64,000 nucleotides of DNA from Norana najaformis (Eukaryota > Annelida > Clitellata > Crassiclitellata > Hormogastridae). Both the position numbers and the translations under genes were made by a program. The stretch lies in the NCBI GenBank assembly GCA_964023275.1, contig OZ029920.1:3773438-3837437 (forward strand). The letters are read 5' to 3'. Numbering within the stretch: the first letter of the stretch is position 1; every line of letters starts with the position of its first letter. The notes beneath the pieces are model-generated. The model was not told where the DNA came from, made no database searches, and worked only from the letters and a program-made list of their open reading frames with translations. Positions 43,915 to 55,618 of this stretch are shown in pieces.

Positions 43915-44780
43915 TCGAAGTCAACGGCTCTGGCAGCCACAGGATGTCGTCAACTATGGAAACTACTACTAATCGTACATTTTCGTTCAATACTTGCAAA
44001 GTATTCCACTGCCTTCAGTCGAGTGATGCAAGTTCGAAGCCTGGTTTAAAAAGAGGAGGGCGACGCAGATGGTCTTCGTTATGAGACAGCATCGGAAAAC
44101 AGAAACTCGTTTTGGTCTTCGTCGCTGCCTGTTCGTTATTTCGTCTTTGGCGGCACAATAGACGATCTGGACGGCTCCATAAACCTCTCTCCTACGCCGT
44201 CCAAGTGCATCCCCGTCCATTCCTTTAGGTCGTCAATCCATGTCCTGCTTGATCTCTCTCTCTTCCTTAATCCCTCTGTTTCTCCTATGATTAGATCTTT
44301 TTCTAGGCTGGTTATTGTCTTTCTCATAAGATCTCCAAAGTAACTCAGTTTTCTCATGATTGCTTCTCACAGCTTTCTGTCACCGACACACTGCAGTACT
44401 TCTTCATTTTTCATCTTGGCTGTACAAGGTCTTCTCAAAATACCTTCGACAGAAACTAATTGATAATAATTGTAAATTCCAGTGAATCGGTGTCTCGCGG
44501 AGAAGTTCGTTTACGGTCGACATCAGTTACACCAAAAATTGTAAGGTAAGGGCGAAAAGTCGTTAAAGCTGGTTTCTATTAATATAAGGTTACGCTTAGA
44601 CATCCTTAAATCATTCTTATTCCTCTTTATATTAAGTTTCATCTTCGTTCAATCGCTTGCAAAATCTTCCACTGCCTTTAGTCGGGTGGTGCAAGTTCGA
44701 AGCCTCGATTAAGGAGAATGGCAACACAAATCATCTTTCTTTATGACACAGCGTCGATAAACAGAAACTACTTGATAATA
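43915..44780 (+). repeat. Gamma repeats flanking a LINE fragment
   Basis: Diverged gamma units at 43915-44100 and 44640-44780. Between them (44136-44357, minus) lies a LINE ORF2 C-terminal fragment: LSYFGDLMRK, SLEKDLIIGETEGLRKR, RTWIDDLKEWTGM. 44780-45170 shows only AT-rich DNA with a TA tract at 44948-44982. Confidence 0.55.
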
Positions 44781-45171
44781 ATCGTAAATTACAATGAATT
44801 AAAGTCTCGCATAGAAGAACCTAAGCTACGGTCGACGTCGGTTACACTAAAAATGGCCCTTACAACCGTTTAAGTCGTTTTCGCTCCATTCAATTTTTAA
44901 AGTTAGGTTACGCTTATACACCTTAAAATCACTTTCATTGAAAGCTATATATATATATATATAATATATATATATATAATGTTAGCGAGCGCGCTGCTAT
45001 TGTATCGCTGTTATTGTTGTTACGTTACTTCGGTCACGCGAAGCAGTCCAGTAGATAGCAAGGTCATCCAATTTCTACATTTATTTACAGACAGTAACAC
45101 GAACGACAGCTGTTTTAATGAACCACAATCTCTGTGAAAGGATAATATGCTCATATCAAGAAAAGTCATTT

Positions 45172-45177
45172 TTTATT
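45172..45177 (-). terminator. Poly(A) signal candidate of the TRIM-Kelch gene
   Basis: AATAAA on the minus strand about 135 nt after the stop codon. Confidence 0.4.
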
Positions 45178-45310
45178 ATTACAAGGTGAAGCAGATAAGT
45201 AAGACGGCCAAGGTGGATAGAATTGGAGCTGCAAGAGATATAAAAATCGGAGGAACGAGGATAAGATACAGCAATATAACAATCGCATAATAATATTGTT
45301 GCTTTTTGCA

Positions 45311-47903
45311 CTATGGGATAAAACAAGACAATTTTTCATAGGCCTGTATCAGAGATGGTTGAGGCAGTTTTGCATGAATCTTCCACTCAGTCGGTTTATC
45401 CTCGATGATTTTTCGAATTGAAACATAACGTACGTCGTCTCTGCATTTCCACTTCACTTTTCCATCTTTATCCTTTTCATAGATTCCTCCTCCAATGACA
45501 ACGAATCGTTGATTCTCAAGAACTAGACCAAAGTGATCAACGTCAGTCTTGAACTGTTGTCTTTCTTGCCAAGTCTCCGTCTCAAAGTTAAATATAAAAC
45601 AAGTATAGCGCCCAACTAAAATAACAGATGTCTCCCAAAGTGCAGCTCGCATCAAGTGATAACCATGTGGCATTGGTTTCGAAAGGAGAGTGCTTGTGTT
45701 CTGTTTTGTGTCGTACACTTGAACGTGATTCATCGCCTCGTTATCTTTATCGTAACCACCGAAAATGTAGAGCGAAGTCTTGAATGGAACACAGTTGCCT
45801 GAATGCTGGACACAGTGAACCATCTTTCCAACTCTTGAGCATTTGTTGGTGACCGCGTTGTAGGCTTCCACGCTGTCTAGAACTCTTCCTCCTGAATCCA
45901 CATATCCTCCACAGATGTACAATACTTCATCGATAAACGCTGCGCTGTGTCTACGTCGTCCTTGAACTAAAGAAGCGCATTTCACCCAACCGGAAGCCAA
46001 GTTGTATTTCCAGATTTCATCTGCATTGGCTCCTACTCCTGTAACGTACACCGTGTTACAGTAAACGGCGGCTGAGGCTGCAAACTTCATCGTAGTCGGT
46101 ATTTGTTGTTGAGTTGAAATTTCATTTGGACCAAGCAGATTTATTTGGATGACGTCCTTTGTTATGGTCGAACCATCATTTAATCCCAAGACAGTTGCAT
46201 AGTTCTCAATCCGTGTAGTGGTTTCTGTTTTAGAAGATGAAACATATGCATTGAAAAATAACGGCTAAACTGACAATAATACTCATTTGTCTATTCATTT
46301 GTCTTCAAAATTCAAGTAATGTATTATAATGCGTTGTAATATAATATAGCCTTATTTAAATGAATGTGATATATAAAGCAATGAAATGTGATGTGATTTA
46401 ATATAATGCTATACAGTGTATTGTAGTTTAAAGAATATGTTATCCAATATAATATCATCTCTGGAAACGTGTATAGCTTCGCTTTTATTACAATACACAT
46501 GGCCTCAATCGACGGTCGCTTCTAAGCAAAACCATATTTTAAAACCACAAAACGCATTCTTAACAGAATCAGCTTAATTCTTTGAGATCTCTCGGGCCAG
46601 AAAACATGCGACACAGAAGATAAGCAATCCGGAAAAAATAAGAGATTTCAACCCAAACTTTAGCTATGTCAAAAAATTTGGATACCAAAGACAAAACTTG
46701 TCCTTTTTGTAAAATTATCTGCTCACACACATAGCTCAAAAAACTAGCCATCTACCTCAGAATGTTAACTTTACGAATTTGGAAAATTTTTACCTTTAAT
46801 TTGTCCCACAAAATTCCTGCTTGACTTCTCTAAAACTTCTCGTATATCTGTTGTTAGGAAAGTAACTTCGAATAATCGATGCGGACGACCAATGAATTCT
46901 TCGTGATCTTTCTCCAACTCTTCTGCTCTCACTGACAATTTGTCAGCACAGCTGCAGATGTCGTTGGCCGATCCCTTCGATCTTAGTTCGGTGCAGTAAG
47001 TCTCAAAACTTTTTAAAATCATGTGAATCCGTTCAATTTCTTGCTTTTCGTTTTCACAATCCTTTATTTGCTTCTGTTTTATCAGAGACAACTCATACAG
47101 CAGGGAATTTGTGTGGTCATCTATCATTTCCTTAAGTTCTAGATTTCTTTGTCGAATTTCACTTTCTGTTTCTGCTAATTTTAAAAGGATATTTTCTTTT
47201 CTCTTTTCCACACTTTTTCCCTTGTTTAACAGCTCGTCTGAGTAGTTTGCCATCTTTAATGCATTTGTGTGAATTGATTGTCGGAATTTCTCCTCGACTT
47301 TAGTCACATCTTTGCATTTATGTGATGCATGATTTTCAACAAAACACGACACGCATAAGATTTTCTTGCAGTCAGCGCAATAAAGGTCTAACGGCTTTTG
47401 ATCATGATCAATGCAATTTCCTGTTCGCAGCATTTTTCTGATCTCTTCTTCGGATTCACTTCCAATTTTCGCAACATGGTGGTTTTTACTTGATTTATGC
47501 AATTTATTTGCTTTTGCACAAATATCGCAGAAGTTGTCTTTGCATTCAAAGCAGCGCATCGTAGCAGTTCTTGCTTTTCGTCGCCCTCATAAAGATTTTT
47601 GCATATATCACAAAGAACGACTGGCGTGCTATCTAGTTGCAAATTGGTTGTGACTTCCATGAGATGTTCTATGAAGAAGTTTTTCTGGAGTCCATCGAGG
47701 CCATTTGCTGGGATAAGAAACACTTTTCTGCACAAGGGACAAGGCATATTCTCTCCTGGCTTCTTCTTTGTTGCATCAGCTGTTTGTTTGAGACATTCAA
47801 GACAGAACGTGTGAATGCATGGCAGCATTCTCGGATCAGTAAATGATTGGAAACATATACAGCATTCCGTCAGTTTCTGAAGTTGATGTCCCGCTTCACT
47901 CAT
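45311..47903 (-). CDS. RING/B-box/coiled-coil/Kelch protein (TRIM-like E3 ubiquitin ligase), with one frameshift
   Basis: Exon 1 (47903-46794): a C3HC4 RING (CCICFQSF ... CIHTFCLECL ... MPCPLCRK), B-box 1-like zinc finger (CDICKNLYEGD ... MRCFECKDNFCDIC), B-box 2 (CIDHDQKPLDLYC ... CKKILCVSC ... HASHKC) and a coiled coil of about 130 residues. The exon ends AAAG/GTAAAA in phase 1. Intron 46793-46225. Exon 2 (46224-45311) follows TCTAAAACAG and holds about five Kelch blades (LYICGGYV, LYIFGGYDKD, VVIGGGIY). Expected length is about 670 aa. RING-B-box proteins transfer ubiquitin, often in innate immunity or signalling; Kelch propellers bind the substrate. Near 47555-47575 the frame shifts by one base (between EKQE and MRCFEC): a pseudogene, an allele or a sequence error. 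The first ATG is 47903, with an acceptor-like TTTAGCAG just upstream. Confidence 0.8.
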
Positions 47904-47939
47904 GTTCAATGATTTGATTGCTGCCTGCTAAACAAATTT

Positions 47940-49850
47940 TACTTTTCAACTCCGATTATTTTGAAAGACCAATGACGTAGGCCTTTTTGCTAATAGTTTA
48001 ATTTTAACAGAATGACAGAAATTGAAATTTAGTAACGAATTTCATTTTACGAAACTGCTTGAAAGCGCCAGCAAAAGATAAAATTGTAAATTATGCGCAA
48101 GAGAAATCTGATACTTTGACTCTGGCAAAAGTGGCGGCAATGTGGACAGCAGTTTATTAAATAAAGAATCGTCTTGCGCCACTTCCTTATTAATAATTCT
48201 GTATCATTCTAAATCAACGGGTTAATTTTCCACTGCTTAATTTTTACTTTCGATTTCAAATTCTAAGAGTTGCTCTAGTCGAATAAATATATCTTTGGCA
48301 TTTTCTAAGATAAATTCACCTCAGAGGAATTAATCTAAAAATTTTCTCCAACTCAGAAAAAATCCATCGCTTATTTGTACTCGTTCCATGTTTTTTAAAA
48401 ACTGTCGTCAAAGTCTACAGGATAAGACAACTTTTAGATCGGAGCAACACTACAGCTACAAAACACTTTGTATAATCAACTCCAACAATCGCAGTACAGC
48501 GTATGGATTTAACAAAATAAGAAATTAAGCGACAGTTAGGACCTAAGCAAAACAAATAAATGTTTTCTTACTTTGTGTCTTCTTCTTGACAGTTTCTTAT
48601 TCAAATATGTTGTTAGTTAAATGAGGTCAAAAAGTGTGCCTTTAAATGACAGCAAAGTCCATTTACCTGTACTCTGTCGGTTGCTAATCTTGTTTTATAC
48701 TGGTTTCCTGCGTTCTGTAAGCGACTGCCTGATTGGCATAGGCAGAAACCTCTTACTGATTTAGCTCAATTATACAAGGGATAATAGGATCTATAGCATA
48801 GTTCATGTTCTAAAGATTCATTAGGCGCAATTTTTATATTACTATTTGTTGTTTGCTGTAGTAACAAATGACTTTAAAGACAAATGTTGATTTGCTCAAT
48901 GTTGAAAAATCCACTTTATTCATTTAATGTCTAACTTTATTCAATTGTTGAGAGAGGAGATGCTGAACTGCAGTATGCATTATATTCAGTCGCTATAACA
49001 ATAGATCGTTTATTCTCACACTTCCTAGTTGTCTATGCACATACAGATGTAAGATGGCTCTATGCCTTGATTAAGAATTAAAATAGGCTTAAAAACTGAT
49101 TTTCATTTGTTCATTGTTGTCTAGTACAGTATAGCCATAAAACGACTCAATTTAGAGAACTTTTCGTCCCTCAAACGGATGCTGAACTGGTGGAACATAC
49201 AAGAATCAGTTGCTCCAACAATTGATCTTTTTTCCAAAATGTTGCAAGCCTTTTGGCTTTATACATACGAGGTTATGTTAGGTATATAAAGGCATCAAAA
49301 ATCATTGATATAGGTATGGTAACAAATTATCGTCGCTTTGTTGAGTGTCAAAAATAGCTGCTAGATTTTAATGTCAAGTAAGTTTAAACCGGGTTTTGGT
49401 TGTTGTTCTCAATCTGTGTCAGGCCTAGGCGCGTCGGTGTCGGGCTGCTCAGCACTGCAACTGTGAACTCCCAGGATTTGAAACTGTTAGTGGGGAAAAT
49501 ACATCTTTAGTGGGAGACAGTTTTAACCAGTCGGGAAAGCTACCCTTCCTTCTGGCAGCTGCATTCTAACGAATTATAAGTTACGTTGTGCTAAGCCTGC
49601 CACGTGCTGCGAGTAACATCATCGACATGTGTGTTCTAACTGCAGGCCTTGGACGAAATACGCTCTGAATTGTGATAAGCCAAATCGTTAAACATTTTCA
49701 GAGTTAAAATTAACTAAACGAATCAAATCACGAACAACGCAAAGCTTCGTCTGTTGCAATACTTCATTCGAGAAATTTTCCACTTCCACCCATATTACAC
49801 TTCCTATTTCTGATTCGTCTAATTCAGACACTTCCAGGATAAGTGAGGTG
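47940..49850. other. Gene-free stretch
   Basis: Apart from the TATA/5' exon candidate at 48572-48699, I see no coding, RNA or repeat feature here. A short minus-strand frame at 49688-49984 partly overlaps a gamma repeat and is not recognisable. Confidence 0.5.
48572..48699 (-). promoter_or_regulatory. TATA box and candidate 5' UTR exon of the TRIM-Kelch gene
   Basis: TATAAAA at 48699-48693 on the minus strand. A start about 30 nt later (near 48668) would give a short exon ending at a good donor, CACAAA/GTAAGA (48572/48571). It could splice to TTTGTTTAGCAG (47925) just before the ATG. All parts are read from consensus only. Confidence 0.4.
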
Positions 49851-50200
49851 GGAGGCGATGTCGACTGCCTTTGATGCCATAAGATGTCCTTAAACATTGG
49901 GACTACTACTAGACGATCGCCTAAGATGGGCCTAAGTCTGGTGCCGTCAGAAAGTGCACAGGGTAAAGTCGACGGCAACGGCAATGCAGTAGCAAGATAT
50001 TTTAAACCTTCAATAGTACTACTTGTGTATTCTGATTAAACACCTTTAAATCACATTTCCTCGACGCTATATATTCATCTTTTATTTAATCGTATTCCGC
50101 CGCTGCCTTGTTTGGAAGTAGTGCCAGTCCCAAGCCTGAATAAAGGAAGAGGGCGACGGCAACGGCCTTTCATGCCAAAAGCTGTCGTTAAACTGCATAT
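49850..50200 (-). repeat. Two gamma repeats
   Basis: 49855-49905 (CTTTGATGCCATAAGATGTCC ... ACTACTACTA) and 50100-50195 (GTGCCAGTCCCAAGCCTGAA ... AAGAGGGCGACGGC) are diverged gamma units. Confidence 0.55.
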
Positions 50201-50351
50201 TTTGGGTTCTTGATCATATAACTTTTACAAGGTAACGTTGACGTCAATGGCGATAGTAGGAAAGAAACCATTTCCTTAAACATTGGCTGCACAAATTACA
50301 CTAGAATACGTTTAAACAACTTCAGATCGCTTTCTAGTCTTACAAACTTAT

Positions 50352-50357
50352 TTTATT
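50352..50357 (-). terminator. Poly(A) signal of the neuropeptide-like gene
   Basis: AATAAA on the minus strand about 220 nt after the stop codon. It is the first such motif I see downstream. Confidence 0.45.
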
Positions 50358-50573
50358 GTTCATCTATTCTTCTGTTTGGAATTAGAGTGATAAGCACCTA
50401 AATAAATTGTTCGACTAAAGAGATAATTTTTCCACCTATGACTTAGCTAGTTATGTATACGGCGCTCCTGACCAATGTGGGAAAATGTTTCTGTAGCGTT
50501 TCGTTTTTTAATCAGTTTCCTTAGCGACAGGTGGATTTGGCTCCCAACTTCAATACGATATCCAATTGTATCG

Positions 50574-51536
50574 CTATCCATACCATGGAAGGAAGTTTCC
50601 AGAATACGCACCATACCCTCTGCTGTAGCTGCGTTTCCGATTGAAGGAGGTTACCAGTTTAAGGCGGGGGTCGTTTCTTCGGGCGAACGATTTCATTTTG
50701 GTGCCTTTTTCCAGTTCCGAGTTGTATGGATTCGAGGGAGGGTGTTTTCCAAGGTCGGAGTCGTAAAGATTCTCTCTGGCACGTTGTCCAAGGTCGGAGT
50801 TAAATAATTTGTTATCGGACCTAGATTATTGTTAACAAAGCAGTAAAATTGCATAATTACTTGTGTCGTCGTTGGCAGCTTCGTTAACTAAAAAGAAATT
50901 TTGCTCATCGGTGAAGATTCTGTTTAAATTCGAACATTCTTTTGATATACCTTGTAATATAATGGGAGTCAATGGTTGAGAGGTTCTCAAGTTGAGTTTT
51001 ACAGTAATGTAAGTTCGATTGAATCACAAAATATCCAACAAATGTTTTTATGTTTCTATGCATGCATGTAATCGTAAGCGCGAAATTTTTTGATGCGCTA
51101 CGTAAAACCTAAGCGCAAGACATCAGCTTATTCACTAGTGTTGCGTCAAGCCAAGTGCGGTCGTCCAGTGAAGCCATGTCAAGAGCCAAGTCCGGTTGCC
51201 AGATGACCAGTAAGAGGAGGGAGAGAGGAGCTGTACGAGTGGGTTGTGTTTAAGATGAGAGAAATGGGATGACAGCGGATTCGAATGATCAGGGTGGTAT
51301 TTCTTGAAAAGGTGAGACTTCATTGTTGACTGGAATACCTGAGATGTAATAGAAAGAGGAGTTTGATACATGACTATCAACACTTGTAGGTAATCACTGA
51401 TCTAAATGTAATATAGCGTTGAGTGCTTGAAGTTGCCGTACTCGACTTGGTCAGGATCTGATTGAAGAGTGTCTCCGTAATATTCAGGAAACACAGAGAA
51501 GACGACGAACAAAAGCAACGCAGCAGCAACTCTCAT
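50574..51536 (-). CDS. Secreted neuropeptide-like precursor, 113 aa
   Basis: Exon 1 (51536-51442) starts with the ATG directly after a TTTACTGTTCCAG acceptor and encodes a clear signal peptide, MRVAAALLLFVVFSVF. It ends in phase 2 at GA/GTACGG. Exon 2 (50820-50574) follows ATAATCTAG and stays in frame. After a short acidic spacer come three related segments (KLFNSDLGQ, NLYDSDLGK, PYNSELEKG), then a basic stretch with RR (79-80) and RKR (93-95). The C-terminal segment is SYSRGYGAYSGNFLPWYG and stop. A dibasic site followed by a peptide whose last residue is Gly is the classic layout of an amidated peptide, here ending FLPWY-amide. There is no Cys. I do not recognise the peptide family. Alternatives are an antimicrobial or matrix peptide. 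Intron 2 (51441-50821) contains a LINE fragment. The donor is the weakest element of the model. Confidence 0.6.
51060..51400 (-). mobile_element. LINE 3' fragment in intron 2 of the neuropeptide-like gene
   Basis: A minus-strand frame contains PLSITSQVFQSTMKSHLFKKYHPDHSNP, split here only for description into LSITSQVF and KSHLFKKYHPD. It matches the ORF2 end at 10360-10440. The 3' UTR and an ATTACG-type tail (near 51070) follow. Confidence 0.55.
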
Positions 51537-51881
51537 CTGGAACAGTAAATATGGCGAAATATGAACTCGGAACATAAAGGTACGTTGGATGTTAAATCAA
51601 CGTACTTACGTATTTGAGTGGAAATTAATTAGCGGGAATATGAAATTGGTAGCGAGAGGTACGTTGTATGTTGGGTAAAGAAATATGCTCTTGCTAATGA
51701 AGCTACCGCCAATTGAAGACATACTTTAAGCATTGGTGTACAGAATGGGTTGTTAAAGAAACTTGTTGAAAAACATACTTTGTGTATTTACGTACGGAGG
51801 AAATAAATGGACAGATGTGTTTAGAAATCATGTCTACAGGCGATTAAAGTAAAATGCAAGAAACACTGATAATAAACTTAC

Positions 51882-51991
51882 TATGTTCGTTTAAAAATGC
51901 ACAAGAACAAAGATTTAGTATATCAGACGTTAAGCTTTCGTCTCCGACAATATGCTGACTAGTTTTCTTTATCAAAAGACGGCTTTTTATA
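51882..51991 (-). promoter_or_regulatory. TATA promoter and 5' UTR exon of the neuropeptide-like gene
   Basis: TATAAAAAG (51991-51983, minus) is followed 35 nt later by an initiator-like TCAGCA (start near 51956). The transcript would run about 75 nt to a strong donor, CATA/GTAAGT (51882/51881), matching the acceptor at 51538-51537 just before the ATG. The spacing and the phase-free UTR splice are consistent with one another. Confidence 0.5.
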
Positions 51992-52551
51992 CAAGAACAA
52001 GTGTAGACTAAGCGGATTTATTATGCAAAACAGACGATAAATACTGATTATCTGCGCTATCGTCTTAATTAGATGTTTCTGCTGTGTTCGAGTGCAGTTT
52101 AGCTTTCATATATGAACGTAGAACGATTTCCGCTTCTAAAAGACATAGATATGAAACAACAGCAAGAAAAATATTGACGAATTTGTTATGCATAACAAAC
52201 CACGAATTGTTATGCACTGAAAAGAAAGACGATTAAATTGTTTGATTATGAAAAATCCGTTAAAGCAATTAATGTGACCGTGGGAATGTACCGGTTCAAC
52301 TTCTGATTTCGTCTGGAACTACTTGCTCTGGACGACTCTATCTGCCGTTTGTAAAAACATTAAAGTACTGGGCCTTAAACGGTTAGATATCCATTCTAGT
52401 GCATTTGTAAGTCTATAAAAGACTCTATTTAATTAGTCACATCCGTACATATATACATACATACATGTATGCATATATAACGTAGGCCATTGTGGTAATA
52501 ATTGATAGTATATGTTTATAGACGCTTTATATCACTTTTCGATGCTTTAAG

Positions 52552-52770
52552 TTCACCTGGCAAGTAATCGTAATCGTAAGCCCGAGATTTCTGCAAAGCC
52601 CAACGAAAGCCACGTCATGGGGGCAGCTTATTCACTGGCGCTCAGTCAAAACAAAATCGATAGGCAAAAATGGTTCGGTTCCAGGTCAAGACCCAAAGGT
52701 CAGACAGAGAGACAGCGTGGCAGCTACTGTGGGTGGTATTTGGGATTGGAGCGGAGAGATAAGAGGAAGT
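52552..52770 (-). mobile_element. LINE 3' end with hexamer tail
   Basis: The complement of GTAATCGTAAGCCCGAGATT forms the tail, followed by the common 3' UTR (CCCAACGAAAGCCACGTCAT, AAAATCGATAGGC). A plus-strand open frame here is incidental. Confidence 0.5.
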
Positions 52771-52853
52771 ATTTGTTCCATGCACAGGTCTTACCTGTTT
52801 CCGTACTGAAAAATTTTACACCTTTTTAAAGCTAAATGCTAAAAATGAAACCA

Positions 52854-52946
52854 GTCTCTCTCTCTGTCTCTCTGTCTCTCTGTCTCTGTCTGTCTCTGTT
52901 TGTCCGTCTGTCTGTCTGTCTGTCTCTCTCTCTGTCTCTCTCTCTC
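52854..52946 (+). repeat. (TCTG/TC)n microsatellite
   Basis: About 90 bp of TC, TCTG and TCTC repeats. Confidence 0.95.
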
Positions 52947-53139
52947 CTACCGAAATTGTGATGCCCTAGAAAGTTCCACATGCGAGGAAGTTGTCTTGGT
53001 ATAAGGGTTTATTTGAGTCGCGGTTCCTTATTTCAGACAAAATCTTAGACAAATAAACATTTATTTTCATCTTATATTTACCAGTTTGATTGAATGTCTG
53101 CATTTTGGCTTCTGAAATAACTAAATTGAAAATATTCTA

Positions 53140-53640
53140 ATATCCAGTGTTCAACGACATCTTTTGGCCCTTGAGGACCTTACTCGACCTTACCTTGCCT
53201 TCTATGTTGACCTTTGAAGAATTCGATTCCCATTGGTGGATTTATTACCATTTCAAAAGTTTAACTAAACCTCTTGGCTACAGTGGCCGCTGACGTCCTT
53301 AAACTTCTTATTTAGCCAATACACATAGACGCCACAAGACAAATAAGAAAACTGAAGTGGATGATTTTGATTATAATTATTGACGGTGCTAATGATTAGC
53401 ACCAAATGCTTAATGACATCTTGCGGCTGTCAGGACCGTTAACTTCGCGATCTTTCCTCACATTTCGAACAGATTTATGTAATATTCATGATTAGTAGTA
53501 GTTCCTCAGCTTAACGACAGCTTATGGCATCAAAGGCGGTTGTCCTCGCCCTCCTCCTTTATCCAGGCTTGGGATTGGCATTACCCCCAAAACAAGGCAG
53601 TGGCGGAGTTAAACGAAATAAGGTTTTTCATATATAGCTT
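53140..53640 (+). repeat. Gamma repeats
   Basis: Several diverged units: 53145-53200 (GTTCAACGACATCTTTTGGC), 53405-53450, and a well-preserved one at 53505-53610 with CAGCTTATGGCATCAAAGGC and ATCCAGGCTTGGGATTGGCA. 53640-54030 shows one more weak unit near 53885 and no gene. Confidence 0.55.
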
Positions 53641-54042
53641 TCCTTGAAACGATTAAAAGGTTTCTGGGTGGTATAGCCGCAAGAAGTAACTTTGAACTGG
53701 GTTCCACTGATAATATTAGCCCAAAGAGTTTTGACTCCTTTGAATCGCTTTTGCCTCGTTTTTCACATTCATGTGTTTCGCATTAAATTAAAGACGTAAG
53801 GTTACGTCGCCGACAGATGCTGTGACTTTTCTTAATACTTCCTTTTTCCAGGAACTAAGAAAACGATTAGTGCCTCAGAATAATGGCGGTCTTTAGTGAC
53901 ATCTTACAGCTGTCATGTCCTTAACATCGATCTTATCCTACACATCAACGTTGAAAGCATGACGTCGATCGAGAGAAAATGAGAGATATATATATAATAT
54001 ATAATCATATAGAAACTAATTTAAAGTAGCGGCCAATCCCAA

Positions 54043-54204
<162 letters not shown>

Positions 54205-55029
54205 TTGACTGTAATTTTACGAAAACACATTCATTTCAAATATACGGGTTACTTAATATATATATATATATATAGTTTTAAATTGCCGGTTTATGCTGAC
54301 CCGAGTCGGTATATAACCAACATTATGCGGACATAAAATTTTAAGCGGACCTGACCCAGGTCCTCATAAAACATGTGTCCTAGAATGTCTTAAAATGCTT
54401 GGATTCGTGCTCATTTCGTGTTTTTAGAAAATGTCCCCATAAACCGGTTTCGGTATATATAACGCGGACTGTATAATTTTAAGGCTCGGTACGTGGCGCC
54501 ACAATATCACAGCGAATTATTCAGAAACTAAAATGCAGAGACTGCTTTCGGTACGCCATCTGCTGTTTAGAAATTAAACATTCATAACATTAAACACAGT
54601 TGGTGATAATAAAATCATAATGATACTTTGTCCACGAATAAATTAATTACCAAGGAAGGTAAATAGCAGGATGAGATTCTGCAACGGGAAGACATGATCA
54701 TTGACGCTTTCTGAAAACACTTCGCGTAGCATTCTTACGCTCAGATTGTGTCACTGATATGTAGGCCAGGAATCATCGCTTCATTTGATGTATTTTACGC
54801 TCGTATTGTTCAGCTTGATTTAATCTAATTTAATAACTTATTTTTAACCTTAGAAGAAATATACGACGTCGTCTTTAATTAGTAAGGTCTCTTGCAATTC
54901 CCAAAATTCAACTCGGAAATAGGAAATGTCACAATCTGTCGTATTAGTTTTATGCGAGGATGATGACGGCCGTTGACAGGTTTTGTAAATATAGCGCCAA
55001 AGCAATTACGTGAACAGCCTACTTAATAC

Positions 55030-55145
55030 TGAAAATTATAATCGTAATCGCAATCGTAATCTCTGGATTTCTACAGCGCCCAACGAAAGCCACGTCACGG
55101 GCGCTCAGTAAACACAAAATCGATAGGCAGAAATTTTTCGGTTCC
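55030..55145 (-). mobile_element. LINE 3' end, truncated at a piggyBac-like insertion
   Basis: Tail AATCGTAATCGCAATCGTAA and the common 3' UTR (CCCAACGAAAGCCACGTCAC, AAAATCGATAGGC) up to TTCGGTTCC, where the next element starts at TTAA. Confidence 0.5.
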
Positions 55146-55545
55146 TTAACCCTTTGGAATCCTTTGTCCCATGGAGGGGGACATTCCCAAAAATCGGATT
55201 CGATACTATGTCCCACTTGGCGGGACATCCACCTAGGACTAGCCCATAAAGTCTGGTGTCCCTCGCAGTGGTCCAATGGGCATATTTATAGCGAATACGT
55301 CATCGATAGACAGTAGGTCAGCAACTGTAGGGTGCCAGATATTTCCCCATTCATTTGCATGCAAGCAACGGGTGAACAAGAAGGGTAAAGATGTTTTGGA
55401 AACGTGTGAGAGTAGGAAAAGTTTTGCAAAGGTTAGATGAAATAAGTACAGATAATGAAGACAATGAAACTAGTTATAACAGTAGTGACACGGAATTCTA
55501 CGAAGCATCATCGGTGTCGGATGATCCGTATGAACTCGATGACAG

Positions 55546-55618
<73 letters not shown>

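Noticed and set aside
46569..46751. 60-codon frame inside the TRIM-Kelch intron
   Set aside because: It lies between a matched donor and acceptor, and the join without it keeps the frame.
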